64,000 nucleotides of DNA from contig NC_091010.1 in the NCBI RefSeq assembly GCF_041146395.1, positions 49,744,001 to 49,808,000 of the forward strand. The letters run 5' to 3'. Origin of the DNA: Eulemur rufifrons. Lineage: Eukaryota; Chordata; Mammalia; Primates; Lemuridae. Below the pieces are notes generated by a model, which saw only the letters and a list, made by a program, of their open reading frames with translations, was not told the origin of the DNA and ran no database searches. The position numbers and the translations under genes were made by a program. This document shows, in pieces, positions 37,150 through 48,069 of this stretch; within the stretch, counting starts at the first letter, position 1; every line of letters begins with the position of its first letter.

Positions 37150-37412
37150 AGACTCTCCATTCCCCTTTCACATCCTTTCCAAAGTGTGGCTGCAGAATGG
37201 TACACTGAGATCATTTAGCCAGAGCCAAAAGAACCACATTCCTTGATCCCGGCTGACCCTAGCGTGGCTCCTGCTGGGATCTGGAATTGCCTGTTTCCTT
37301 GTCCATCTCCCCTGCTGTGCCATGGGCTTGTGAAGGGCGAGCACTGGGTCTTGCTCACCCGTTGGCCCATAGTTGGCACTCAGTGAATGCTTGATGGATG
37401 AATGAATGATGT
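37150..37412 (+). repeat. L2 3' end
   Basis: 'agcactgggtcttgctcacc' and 'gttggcactcagtgaatgct' with the terminal 'gatgaatgaatgatg'. Confidence 0.75.
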
Positions 37413-37989
37413 TGGCCAGTGATTTTTCTCACCCCTTTTAGTAGCAGAATCCTTTGGCCAAATGAAGTTTCGTGATGCTCCAGTGAATAAATCAGAGAAG
37501 GGTTGCAGCTCTGGCTGCCACATCACGGGGCTGCCCCGCCCCTGCCACCACCGCATAGAGGAGACCACTCTCGGGAAGTGGTGGGAGAGGGAAGCCTCAG
37601 ACACAGGACGTTGCCCCTTCCTATCTGGGGAAGTGGTTTTGTCTGCAGAAAACCCCTTCAGACAGTGGTGTCTGAAGAGGCCAGGCAGGCCACCTCCCAG
37701 TTTCTGTCCCAGTCTTGCTCAAGAGGCCAGAATCAGGGCCACCACCCTCCTGAGGGACTCTCAGCTTGCCCAGCCCCCAACCTGCCCCATCCCTGCTTTC
37801 TTACTACTTGGTTAATTCTCTGCAGTCCTGTTTCTGGAAAATTACGTGAATTTCCATTGGTGAGATATTTGCCGAGTGCTTGCTCTGTGTGGGGTGGTGC
37901 TAAGCTTGAGGCGAGCGAGACTAAGTCAGGTCCAGGCCCGACCCCACCGGACATTGGATGCCCGGCCTTCTCCCCTGGCGCCTCTTGCC
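37413..37989. other. Unique stretch
   Basis: Part of a 306-codon plus-strand frame (37503-38423) that runs on into an L2, so it is not a gene. Nothing else recognised. Confidence 0.5.
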
Positions 37990-38600
37990 TCCAACCACGT
38001 GTTCTCCACACTAGATGGGAGAGCGACCTTTTTGAAATGCAGGTCTGGTCTTGTTGCCTCCCTGCCGAAATGTGTCGGGGGTTCCCTACTGCTCTTTGGA
38101 AAAAGGCCAGATTCTTCACCCTGCTCCTGGGGCCCTCCTGGCGTATCCCTGGCCCATCTTGGCTTGCCAGTGGAAAGCTGCACCAGGCCCCTCCTGCTGC
38201 CCTGCTCCAGCCATACCAATCTTGCTTCTCCAATGTGCTGGGCTCCCTCCAGCCACGGGGGCTTTGCACATGTTGTCTTCACTCTCTGGAGCACTCTCTC
38301 CCTGACCCACCTCCACAACACATGGGCATCAGATCTTGTCTTCACAGCTGCTTTTCAGGAAAGCCTGTCCTGAGCCCCCAGAACCTTGCTCCTTTCTTCC
38401 CGACCTCTTTCCTGGGATTGTAGTGATACATTCCTCAGTGAGACTACTTGGTAACTGTCTCCCTCTGGACTGTAGGCCCACGAGAGCCAGGGCCTGCCTG
38501 TCGTGGATCACCATTGCATCTCCAGTGCATAGCTTAGTGTCCAACACACAGTAACCCAATACATATGGGTCGAGTTGAATTAAATTGTTGAGGTGCACCC
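37990..38600 (+). repeat. L2 LINE 3' end, long
   Basis: 'ggctttgcacatgttgtctt', 'tttcaggaaagcctgtcctg', 'ggactgtaggcccacgagag' and 'ccagtgcatagcttagtgtc' are L2 3'-end hallmarks in order over 600 bp. Confidence 0.88.
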
Positions 38601-38980
38601 AGGAGAAGCTGGGGCAAGCAGACAGGGCCCCAGCTATGGCTGCCTCTGTGTAGGACAGAGCAAGACAAGGGCTGGGAGAGGCATAGCTCAGGGGCTCAGA
38701 GGAGAGACAAGCTCAAGAACCGAGACTCACTCCGTACCTGGGGCCCTAGGGAGGTGTCCTGGAAGAGGTGTTCCCAGTGCTGGGTGGGTGGGAAGGGGGC
38801 ATTCCAAATGGGGAGAAGGCAGGAACCAGGGTGAGAGGGAGGGTGGTGTGTGGGTGCTGGACCATGGGAAGGCCAGGCTGGTCATGGGTGAGGGGTTGGT
38901 GGGCAAAGTCCCAGACAGGCGTGTTAAAAGGCAGGCAGGATGAGGGGGGTGACTCTGCTGCTGTAGGAACAGCCCCCAAA
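38601..38980. other. Unique purine-rich stretch
   Basis: Nothing recognised. Confidence 0.5.
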
Positions 38981-38984
38981 GCAG

Positions 38985-39145
38985 TTTCTTTTTGCCTTGG
39001 TTTCCTCCTCTGTAAAATGGGCATACAAATAAACCTGTCTCTTAGGGTTCTTATGAGGATTGAGCAAGTTAGCATGTGTAACATGCTCAGAATAGTGCCG
39101 AGCACACAGCAGGGCCCTGAATGTGCGCTATTATTACGATCATTA
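38985..39145 (+). repeat. MIR SINE 3' half
   Basis: 'tttcctcctctgtaaaatgg', 'gttcttatgaggattgagca' and 'tagtgccgagcacacagcag'. Confidence 0.88.
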
Positions 39146-39730
39146 TCCTACAAGAGAAGTTTGGGTTCCTCTGTCTCCATCAGACTGACTTAGCCTCCCT
39201 CCCCTACACGGACCGGGTACGTGTGCCGGGGAGTGTGTGTGTGCATGTGCGTGTGACCATGTGCAGCCACGCCAGCTCATGCCTGTGGAAAGGGGGCTGT
39301 CTTGTGTGGAATCAGTGCCGCAGCTTCTCCCAGGGAGAGGTCTCTGGTGAGCCTCCGGCTGGGAGGAGGATGGGCATGCTGGGCTTGGGGCACTCCCACT
39401 CAGGGCCGGTGGCTGATGACCGTAGGTCAGGCCTGAATGTCCCTCCCCCAGACCCACTCAGGGCATAGCAGCAGCAAGGTCCTGAGCTGAGGGCTCAGGC
39501 ACCAGAACAGCCCCTTAAAGTGCCCAGGCCTCTGAGTTCTACCTAAGAAGAGGAGGCACCACCCAACTTCCCCACGGTTCCCTCCCCAGCTCCCACCCTC
39601 TGCCCTCCCACCTGCCCACTGGCCTTTCCTCCCACCCACACGTTCCCCCGGGAACCCTGAGGACAGGGGCTGGGAGGAGAGAGCTGTCCTGTGGTCCTTG
39701 GAGGCCCCTGTCTTGAGGAGTGCCTGTGAT
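39146..39730. other. Unique stretch with TG-rich block
   Basis: TG-rich run at about 39232-39262. Nothing else recognised. Confidence 0.5.
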
Positions 39731-39734
39731 GGGT

Positions 39735-39895
39735 GGTGAGATTGTGCCACAGACCTGGGCTTGAGACCTGGCTCTGCCTTGGACCTGCTGGGTAACCTCA
39801 GGCAAGTTCCTGGGCCTCTCAGAACCTCCACTTTCATGTCTGTAAAATAGATATGATGGTAGCCCCTGCCACCCAGAATATAAATAAGACCACGC
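39735..39895 (+). repeat. MIR SINE
   Basis: 'cctgggcttgagacctggct', 'ggtaacctcaggcaagttcc' and 'tcatgtctgtaaaatagata'. Confidence 0.88.
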
Positions 39896-39899
39896 ACAC

Positions 39900-40530
39900 A
39901 CTGCCGGGAGTACAGTGCACACGCAGTGGTACACGGGCCGGGGTCGGGGTGGGAAGCTGCTCTCTTGATGATTCCGGCTCCCGGCAGGCCTGCCCAGGGC
40001 TGGAGGGGCCTGCCTTCCCGGCCTCCCTCTTCCCCCTCTGTCTGCACCTTTCCCTCTCCCTTGAGTATGTGGTGCCAGTTTCCACACCTTAAGGTTTCTC
40101 TAGAAACCTCATGAGTCTGGAGCAGGCGTGTACATTGCACGGTGTGTACGTAACCGTGTGAGTATGGTCTGGTGTACAGTAGGTGGCTGAGTGTGTTCCT
40201 GGAGAATGCTCAAGAGTGCTTACGAGGCCGCGTAGGTGCACATACGTATGTGAGGTGCACACGTGCAGTGTAGGACTGTGTAGGTCTGTGTAGGTCCGTG
40301 GGGAGGGGGGTGCCTGTTGAAGAGACGTTAGGCGTCGGGTAGAAGCCTGGAATCCGGTGCCAGACTGCCTGGGTTTGCATCCCCGCCCAGTAATCAAAAT
40401 GGTACCTGTTGATAGTAACGCCAACACCTCCTCATTCAGCCCGTGAGGACCGGAGGAGTCAATAGCTGTACATCACCGAGCAGGGCCTGGAAGAAGATGG
40501 GAGCGGTGTTAGCTCTTTGTTAACAAGCTC
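39900..40530. other. Unique stretch with a MIR scrap
   Basis: A MIR-like piece at about 40335-40400 ('cagactgcctgggtttgcat'). The rest is TG/CA-mixed unique sequence. Confidence 0.5.
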
Positions 40531-40534
40531 CACG

Positions 40535-40640
40535 GGCTTGACTGGAACCTCATGAGGGCAGGGACAGTGTCTGTTTTGCTCAACATTGGGTCCTTGTCAC
40601 TTCGCCCAGTCTTCATGTAGTAAGCGCGTGAGGACCTAAG
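40535..40640 (+). repeat. L2 3' end fragment
   Basis: 'tcatgagggcagggacagtg' and 'tctgttttgctcaacattgg' are the L2 terminal motif. It lies about 200 bp before the CpG island. Confidence 0.75.
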
Positions 40641-40813
40641 AGTGAGTGGCGGTCGGCCTGGGCGACTGGCGAGGGGTGTGTGCGCGCGCCTGTGTGTGTG
40701 ACACTCCATCCACGGGGTGTGCGTGTGCGCGGTGCGTGTGTCTGCTGGGCCGGGGCATCTCCGCGCCTTCTGGAGCCGGCTGCTATTTCAGGAAGCCTCC
40801 AGTCTCCTCCTCC

Positions 40814-40827
40814 TTATGTAAATAAAC
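40814..40827 (+). promoter_or_regulatory. Forkhead-like / TATA-like AT-rich motif at the CpG island edge
   Basis: The sequence TTATGTAAATAAACA lies just before the CpG island, about 285 bp upstream of the ATG. GTAAATAAACA contains the core of a forkhead (FOX) binding site, and TATGTAAATA resembles a weak TATA element. It stands out as the only AT-rich block next to the island. Function is inferred from motif and place only. Confidence 0.35.
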
Positions 40828-41109
40828 ATGACAGATCCCCTCGCTGTACAAGCCCGGGGAGCTGGGGAGGGTGGGAGCGGGGGCGGGGGCGGCCGCGGGG
40901 CGGTGCGCGCGTGCGTGTGTGGCCCGCGGCGGGCGCGCGCGTGCGGAGGGCGCGGAGGGCGCGGCGGGCGGGGTGGGGGGGCGCTGGCCCTGCCATGCCG
41001 GCCGGCCGCGGGGGAGTGGGCGGGGGAGCGGGCGGGGAGCTGCCGGCCGGGGCGGCTGGGTGACGAGCGGGCCGGCCAAGAGGAGCTGGCCGCGCTGCCC
41101 GCTGCCTGA
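40828..41109 (+). other. Candidate upstream ORF (93 codons) ending one base before the NEURL1 ATG
   Basis: An ATG at 40828 opens a frame of 93 codons starting MTDPLAVQARGAG, then Gly/Arg/Ala-rich. It ends at TGA 41107-41109, one base before the NEURL1 start at 41111. It would be a uORF only if transcription starts upstream of 40828. The composition mirrors the GC-rich island, so the peptide itself is probably not selected. The tight stop-start spacing could allow reinitiation. Confidence 0.3.
40995..41063 (+). other. Short upstream ORF in the NEURL1 5' leader (22 codons)
   Basis: An ATG at 40995 (G at -3, C at +4) starts a 22-residue frame beginning MPAGRGGVGG and stops at TGA 41061-41063, 47 bases before the main ATG. 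It would be in the leader for most plausible starts within the CpG island and could reduce translation of the short isoform. No homology is claimed. Confidence 0.35.
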
Positions 41110-41110
41110 G

Positions 41111-41144
41111 ATGGGGGGACAGATCACCCGCAGCACCCTCCACG
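41111..41144 (+). CDS. NEURL1: NEURL1 alternative first coding exon (short isoform N-terminus)
   Basis: This exon encodes MGGQITRSTLH plus the first base of the next codon, followed by a strong donor (CACG|gtaagg) at 41145. Joining in phase 1 to the exon at 52290 recreates an Asp codon and gives ...TLHDSIGGPF, which runs straight into the conserved NEURL1 body. I recall a rodent/primate Neurl1 isoform with this kind of start. The canonical isoform instead begins MGNNFSS and its first exon is not seen in this window. The ATG has G at -3 and G at +4, a good initiation context. Gly2 with Thr6 fits the N-myristoylation pattern (MGxxxS/T), so the isoform is predicted to be membrane-anchored, as is reported for Neuralized proteins. 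An in-frame TGA at 40829 lies upstream with no in-frame ATG between, which fixes this start unless a non-AUG codon is used. The exon sits in a CpG island. Confidence 0.88.
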
Positions 41145-42739
41145 GTAAGGGCCCCCTGATGCCCCGGGGCCGCTCACCCCCAGCCTGGTGACCAACTGGG
41201 GAGCGCGGGGGAGGGCGCTGGGGCTGAGAGCTGGATCATCCCCTGCCCCTTCACTCCTTGAAGGGCTGCGGGGCTGTGTGAGGGGCACCTTTGGGTGATG
41301 GGCGCTGGGGCGGGGAAGCGAGGGGCAGCGAAGAGCAGGAAGAGGGGGGCTCTCCCTGACAGCCAGTGGGAGGTCGGGCAGCTGAGGGTCTCTCAAAGTC
41401 TCCTTGTCCTACCTCCTTGTGCTGTTAGCGGGCACTGACCAGCCCCCAGGTGGGATGTGAGGTCCGGGGCTGCCCTACCCGCCTCTCCCTGGGACTGAGG
41501 CAAACCAGTTAGTTAGACAGCTGGGGGGACCTGTCTGTTCCCTGGGATGTGGGCCTTGGAGGTAGTGCTGTGTTCCACCGTGGGGCCAGGGGAAGACGTG
41601 TGGGCACATGTGTGTGCATGAGTGTGTATGTGTCTCTGTGCTTGTGAGTGTGCGATGGAGGTGCCTGTGGGTGTGTATCTGTGCTGGCTTGTGCCTAGGC
41701 ACACAGGCGTGCAAATGACAGCCCCCCACATTGCCTGACCTCCAATGTACTCTGCGGGGGAGGCCAATAAACTCCTGACCCCTGGGGTGCACGTCCACAG
41801 CCAGACGGAGCCACAGGCCAGGAGGAGAAGGGGTGGAAGGGAGGGAGGATGGCTGGCTCCCTGTTCGCAGGGCTGCTGCTCACCCCGTCTCCTGTCCTCT
41901 CGTCCTCCTGGCTTTAGTGCTGAGATCTTGGGAGCAGCATGGCCAGTGTGGTGGTATCAGACCCAGAAAGGGAAAGCCTTCCTGGGAACTTATTTGTCTT
42001 CCCTGGGTCCCGGGAACTGGGGTTCCATTACAAACTGGCTGGTGCCAGAATAGCATGGGCTGACCTTGGGGAGTCCCTGCCACTCCCCTGTGTTCCTTCC
42101 TCCTTGCTTGGACAGGGTGTTAGGAGACGGGGCAGCCTCCGTCTGCTGAGTTCGGTGGACATTGAGGACCCTGGGAGAGGCCCAGGAAGGAAGGAGGTGG
42201 CGGTGGCCGGAGTGAGTGAGCAGCCAGTGAGCAGTGAGTGGCCAGAACTGGTGACCAGGTGGCTTCCCCCTTCCAGGCTCTGGACTTTGGGAGAGTAATT
42301 TGTAATTAAAAAAGAAAAAGGCAGGGAAAGACATGGGAAAAACAAATCACTGGCTCTCTTAAAAGGAAATGAATTTCGTCCTGGGCCTGGAGGGCCAAGT
42401 GACAGATGGAAGGCCCTGGAAGACACTTAATCCGGAGCCAGGCTAGGGGCAGTGCCAGTGGCCTGGGCCTTGGCCTGCGATGTGGGTTGGGCTGACCTGG
42501 GCCTGGGCCTGGCCCTGCCCGTCTGCAGGCTGGGTCTCTTCTCAGGGCTCGTTGGCCCCAGTGGGGCCTGTTGGCAGAAGGTCTGAGCCGACTGGCATTT
42601 TCCGCTGGAGTCAGACTTGGGCAAGCTTGAAGCTTGGGAAGGACAGAGAGGCCCTCAGAGCAGGCTCAGGACACAGCACACTGTCCTTCAGCTGCCTGGG
42701 AGCCCAGGGTGAGGAGTGGGGTGAGGACCTAAGACCACC

Positions 42740-42900
42740 CGAGCTCATGCTGTGGAGTGGACAGACGTGTGTTGTGATGAGGGCAGGTGTCTTCCTGAGC
42801 TTTAGTTTTCTCATCTCTCAATGGGGCTAGTAAAAGTGCCCTCCTCGTAAGATTATTGTGAGGGTTACCTGAATCACTGTGGGCAGAGAACTCAACACGG
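42740..42900 (+). repeat. MIR fragment
   Basis: 'ttttctcatctctcaatggg' and 'gattattgtgagggttacct'. Confidence 0.75.
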
Positions 42901-43473
42901 GGAAGATCAAGAGGGCTTGGGAAGGCAGCCTGAGCCCAGGGTCATATTCCCTCCTTCCTGTATGTCCCATTTCCCCGAGGACAGGAGGATTGCTTGGGGT
43001 GCACTGAGCACTCTGGGAGTTGGGCATCCAGGCTGGGTGGCCACTGGGGAGCCCTGATCACACGCCCCCATCTGCCTTGGCCTTCATCCCCTTGCCAGGA
43101 CCACCGTCGGCTCGGCTCCCCTAAGTTGGCCTTGGCCTCTACCTCAGCCAGCCACCCACACTCGTAGAGGGGCGGGAGGTGGGGGTGTGGAGAGGAGGAC
43201 TTTGCCTGTGCCCACAAGCTCCCTGACCAGGCACGCTGGCTGCCCCAGGGGCTCTGGTTTCGCCCCTTTTGGGAAGTGAGCTGCGGCCAGTGGAGATGCA
43301 GGGCTTTGCTCCTCCCCAGGGGCGCCCTCCGCCGGGCTGGACTCCTGAAGACACATTTAAATGGTCCTTGGTTGTATTTTCACTGTGGCCTTGGGCTTTT
43401 GGTTTATTTCAGGCTATAGATTTTGGATTGCTGGGTTACGGTGGGTGAGGGGAGGGTGACAGAGGGGCCCAGG

Positions 43474-43475
<2 letters not shown>

Positions 43476-43504
<29 letters not shown>
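43476..43504 (+). repeat. (TG)n microsatellite
   Basis: A pure TG run of about 14 units, followed to 43690 by a TG/TCTG-rich degenerate tract. Minus-strand frames here (THTHTH) come only from it. Confidence 0.97.
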
Positions 43505-44429
43505 CTAGTCGTGTGTTTGTGGATGTGTCTTGGCTCTCTCTGTTTCTGGTGTCTGCAGATCGTGCATCTGTGTTTTGAGTCTCTGTGTACCTGTGTGATG
43601 TGTCTCTGTGTTTAAGGGATTGTGTGTTATCGTGCCTGCGTTTCCATGTGGGGGCAGCCACATTTGTGGTCCTCTGTGCCTGTGACTTGCGCGCACGTGT
43701 GGTGGTGAGGAGTCGGGCTCCTCTGGGAGCAGCCTGGCAGGGGGCCGATGGGAAAATGAATTCCCATTTGGAAAATGGTTTCAGCAGTTACATGCCTGAT
43801 CTCCCATCGGCAGGTTTCCAGAGCTGCTCCGGTCCCGAGGGCAGGCTGGCAGGGCAGGGAGAGGGCACACAGAGGGGGGCAGTGCTAACACTGGGAGGCC
43901 TCCTCTCCCCTCACCCCTTCATTCCTTCCTTCTCTTTCTCCTCTTCCCTCCCTTTCTCCTTCACCTCCTTCAGTGCTCCCTCCTTTTGCTGAGAGGTTGA
44001 CGTGTGGGTGACACACACACATGCACCCACACATACATGGCACTGCCAGGTGCGTCTCTGGATTTGACAAGCCTGAGTGTTGGAGGATGCTGGGGTGCAG
44101 GGACCTGAGACATTGGTTTCCACTCCCTCCTGTCACAGGGGTCGGGGTAGGGGGTAATGTGGCCCCAACAGGGAAATGGCTGACTGTGGCCATACTGCTG
44201 GTGCCGCAGAGGGGAAGCGCGGTCTTGTCCCTTCTGCTGACTCCCCATTTGTCCTTCTTGGGTTCCCTAATCCTCACACAGGCAGCAGGGCAGAAAGCAC
44301 CCAATGGCCTTAGCTGGCCGCAGCTCTGGGGGCTTAGGCCACAGTGAGCGCCCTGGAGCCCGAAGGTGTGTACGAGCACCTACACCCACTCCAGCCTGTG
44401 GGCTCCGGGAAGGTGGGCATCGAGTCGCT

Positions 44430-44500
44430 CCATCTCTGTATTCTGACCTCAGCCCAGTGCCTGGCACACAGTGGCACACAGTAGGTGCTTGGTCAGTGAG
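44430..44500 (+). repeat. MIR/L2 3' scrap
   Basis: 'cagtgcctggcacacagtgg' and 'cacagtaggtgcttggtcag'; a partial duplication of 'tggcacacagt' is seen. Confidence 0.55.
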
Positions 44501-44639
44501 TCGATGGGGAAGATGGAGGCCTTTGTCTGCTGGACCACGCACAGTTGGAGCTGAAGGTGGCCTGGGGGAGGTGGGGGGAGCAGCCCGAGAGGTGAGACCC
44601 AGGCTGGGAGAGGAGTTCAGGCAAGATCTGGAGAGGAAG

Positions 44640-44845
44640 GGGAGGCAGATGGCGTTCTGTGCCTGCTGGCCGTGTGACTTCAATTCAGTGCCCTCATCCG
44701 TCTGAGTGACTCTGTGCCCACTTCTGTAAACTGGGGATGGCGGGTCTTGCCCCGCAGTGGTAAGAAGGGTTTAGTGAGCTATGGGCGCTGGGGGAAGTAC
44801 ACCTGGCACACAGTAAGTGCTCCATAAGTGGGATGTGCTTTTGCG
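44640..44845 (+). repeat. MIR SINE
   Basis: 'ctgctggccgtgtgacttca', 'cttctgtaaactggggatgg' and 'cctggcacacagtaagtgct'. Confidence 0.8.
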
Positions 44846-45599
44846 GAGCTCTCTGCGGAGGCTCCCCCAGGCCTGTGTGTGCACACGCACGCGGCTGCCT
44901 CTGCATCCCCCAGGGCCTCCGCGACAGTGTCCCCTGGGTGCTCACATCTGCCATGCGGCACACCCGCCGTCTGTGTGTGTGCACATATGTATACACATGT
45001 GAGCGTGAGTTTGTGTGAGGGGACGGAGGGTGATGGTCTGTGTGGGGTGTGGGCCGATGCGGCCGAACTGTGCCTGGGGGGCTTTGGGGAGGCGCTGGGA
45101 GGGCAGGGAAAAGGAGCCGAACCCAGAATAGTTATCATCTGCAATCACCTTCTGGAATCTTGGGGTGGAACAGGGGAGGGGGAGGAGGAAGACTGGTCCT
45201 TCTCCCAGCATGAGGATATTGGGAGGCACAGCTGTGTGCCCATCTGGTTGCTGGAAATGTCGGAGACGGGCATGTCGCAGAGGGAGTGAGAGCGGGAGGC
45301 TTGGTGCAGAGATTAGGTTGGCTCTGAAGGTGCTGGTCCTGCCGCTCCCTGCCACTCTGCTTCGCCCACCTTGTCACCGTGAATTCCTTCAGTCTTGCAG
45401 GGAGTGGCAGGACCTGCTGTACACATAGCCGGGAGATGACACGGTGCTAACATGGCCCTTCATCCTGGGTCATAAACGACAAAGGTGTGGGTGTGGGGGC
45501 TGCAGAGGTCATGAAGAAACTGACTCGGTGGAGCGGGGGGTTCACGTAGGGAAAGGGGACTGAGTGTGCTGGCCAGCTGGTGTGGGCCCACTGAGGAAT

Positions 45600-45690
45600 C
45601 TCTGCGCAGTGTGACAGATCTGACTTCAGAGCCCAGCTCTACCGCCCACCAGCTATGTGGCCTCAGGCAGGTTATTAGCTTGTAAACCCT
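45600..45690 (+). repeat. MIR fragment
   Basis: 'cttcagagcccagctctacc' and 'agctatgtggcctcaggcag'. Confidence 0.7.
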
Positions 45691-46019
45691 TCGTTTTACA
45701 GTCCTTTCTGTCCCCCAATCCCCTTCCCACCTGTCCTCCCAGGAAGGGTGGGAGTCAGGAGTCCCTACCCTTCCAACTGGTCTTCCAAATTCTTTCCCCC
45801 AGAGGGAGCCCTGTTCAATTAATGTGTGGAAGTGAGTCCAAATGAGGATCACCCTGGCAATCTGAGATTAGGGCATTTGGGTAAAATAAGACTGCGGTGT
45901 CCAGCCTCTCACTGGGCTGAAATGAGCTGACTGTTTCCTATGGTCACGCCTGACTACAGCCCTTCCTAGGGTCGTTGTTGCTTTTATTTAAAAAAAAAAA
46001 AGAAAAAAAAGACCTTATG

Positions 46020-46265
46020 TTGGGATCAGATGTCAAAGTTTGCAAAATTCTTTCACATTTATGAATTGACTGGGTCCTCAAAACAGCCTGGATAGGTGGG
46101 CGGGGCAGCTAGATGAGCCTTACTTTACAGAGAAAGAAACCAGGGTCCAGAGAGGCGAAGCAACTTGCCCCAAGTCACACAGCAGGTGTGTGGCCTGGCT
46201 GGGCTATGAGCCCGGGGCCTCCTGCCTCCAGGGCTCACGCTCTGAGCCCCACCCACTGCCCAGAG
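46020..46265 (-). repeat. MIR SINE
   Basis: 'cttactttacagagaaagaa', 'gaggcgaagcaacttgcccc' and 'gggctatgagcccggggcct' in reverse order. Confidence 0.8.
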
Positions 46266-46484
46266 TGTGAGGCTAGCCTCCCTTACAGGAAGTGGAAACG
46301 ATGATGCCAACGCTGGTATTCAGGGCCACGGCTTCAGAATAAGGTGGTCTTGAGGCAGTGGGATTCGGCTGGGTCTTGAGAGGGGCGCAGTGGTGGGTGG
46401 GGTTTGGAGTGGTACAGGTGAGGTGGGGGCATAGCTTGAACACAGGTGTGGAGGTAGGAAAGCAGAGAGTGGTGTAAGTAGTAA

Positions 46485-46690
46485 CAACAATAATAATAGC
46501 AACCACTTACTGAGTTTTGCATGCACCGTATCTTTTAATCCTTTCAAGGATCCCATGAAGAAGGTCTAGCTGCGACCCCATTTTACAGATGAGAAAAGTG
46601 AGGCTCTCAGAGGTCTTACAGTTAATGACAGAGCTGCTAGGTGTGGAGGCAGCCACGCCCTGGGTTCAGATTTGGACCCTTCACTCTGGT
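46485..46690 (-). repeat. MIR SINE
   Basis: 'caataataatagcaaccact', 'ccccattttacagatgagaa' and 'aatgacagagctgctaggtg'. Confidence 0.85.
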
Positions 46691-47364
46691 TGGGTGACCT
46701 CAGCGTGTAACTCAACTTCTGAGGATCTATGTCAGAGTGGCATTGGGAGCGTAAATCAAGATGCTGCCCGCTAAGCCGTGCAGAGGTTGGGCGTCGTCAT
46801 CAGTATGGGTGCCGCTGCCCTCGTTCAGGTGGTCAGCTCCCTGCCTGTCTCTCCCTGGCTGGGCATCTGGGGCTCTGCCAGTGGTTCTGGGCGGAGCCTT
46901 GTGGGAGCAGCGGGGAGGTCAGTCTGGAGGCTTTGTGTGTCCAGGCATCTGCCCTGGGACCCCACCGAGAGGGAGGAATGTGATCCTTAGCCGGCTGAGG
47001 GTCACCCCGAGGGCTGGCCAGGCTTGTGTCTGGCAGCTCGTAAATGCCCAGGAGGAATGGGCCGTGGGGGCAGTTTTCCTCGTGTCAGCAGCAGCCTCGC
47101 CTGAGCGGGTACCTCCCCTGTGGCTCCCAGGAGATGGTAAAACTGTCACTAGGGGGCCCTCCCTGGGAGCTCTGCTGGGAGCCAGGTGGCACAGTTGGGG
47201 CCCCACCCAGGGCCATTTGCCAGGAGCAATGGCAGTGTGTGCGCAGCCCACAGGCCCACCAGCTTGAGGCCCTTTCCTGTGGCCGTGTCGTCCACACAGC
47301 CTTCCCTACTATGCCAGCCGTCTTGGACTCTGGGGAAAATGGGCTCTAGTATTAGATGCTGAGT
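46691..47364. other. Unique GC-rich part of intron 1
   Basis: Nothing recognised. Open frames here overlap on both strands. Confidence 0.5.
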
Positions 47365-47480
47365 AGGGTAAAGAACCCTGGACATGACATTGGAAGACCA
47401 GCGTTCAAGTCTCAGTTCTGCCACATAATTGGCTGTGTGACCTCAAGTGAGTTGCTTAACCAGTCTGAATCACAACCCAG
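47365..47480 (+). repeat. MIR SINE 5' half
   Basis: 'gcgttcaagtctcagttctg' and 'ttggctgtgtgacctcaagt'. Confidence 0.85.
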
Positions 47481-48069
47481 CCACAGACTGGGGACTTAAG
47501 GGTCATGGTGTATGTTCAAGTGCTGGGAGGGAGCCCTGTTGGATAGCAGAGGAAGAAGCCCCGCCCCTAGCTGTCACTTCTGGACCCTTGGCATCAGAGC
47601 TGTGCTCCGGGTTCATTCTCATTTTGCTTTCTGCTCCCACTACTCCCGTGGGTTTAATGCCAGCTGAGAGGGACGAGGGACTCTGAGAACACCACTCGCA
47701 TCACAGTCCATGCAAATAGCACCTCCTGGAAGGGTGCAGGGCACAGCCCACGTGGCTGTACGTGGTGGCCCTGGCCCTGGTTCAGAAGAGAAGTGACAAG
47801 GTCTGAGTTAGGGCCATGGCAGGAGGGTGGACAGGAGGGGCAGAACCCCGGGGCGTTTATTGCTGAGGCTGGATTGGCAGATCGGGTGTGGGGTGCCCAG
47901 GGAGGGGTGAGTCAGGAGTCCAGCTGGGCTCTGCCGAGTGACAGGAGCCCACGGTGCAAGGGCAGGAGATGCCCAGCAGCCCAGAGACGGTTTTCAAGTG
48001 GTCTCCCCAGAGGCGGCTGGTGGGCACTGATCCCACAGTGGGCTGAGTACGGAGGGAGGGGCTGAGGAC
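47481..48069. other. Unique and old-repeat DNA in intron 1
   Basis: 47800-48060 loosely resembles the L2-associated fossil. No gene was recognised. Confidence 0.45.

Larger units (their letters stand above)
40850..41200 (+). promoter_or_regulatory. NEURL1: CpG island promoter of the NEURL1 short isoform
   Basis: A dense CpG stretch starts abruptly after AT-richer DNA and covers the first coding exon. It contains several GC-box cores (GGGCGGGG type) at about 40879-40903, 40967-40973, 41018-41026 and 41030-41037, plus alternating GCGCGC/GTGCGTGT runs. This is the expected architecture of a broad, TATA-less mammalian promoter. The exact transcription start cannot be read from the sequence. The 5' UTR has at least one short upstream ATG frame whatever start is used (see the uORF entries). 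Confidence 0.8.

Noticed and set aside
37503..38423. 306-codon plus-strand open frame
   Set aside because: It runs into a clear L2 LINE 3' end, overlaps other open frames on both strands and has no recognisable domain or splice sites.
43404..43696. Minus-strand frames with THTHTH repeats
   Set aside because: They are translations of the (TG)n microsatellite and its degenerate flank.
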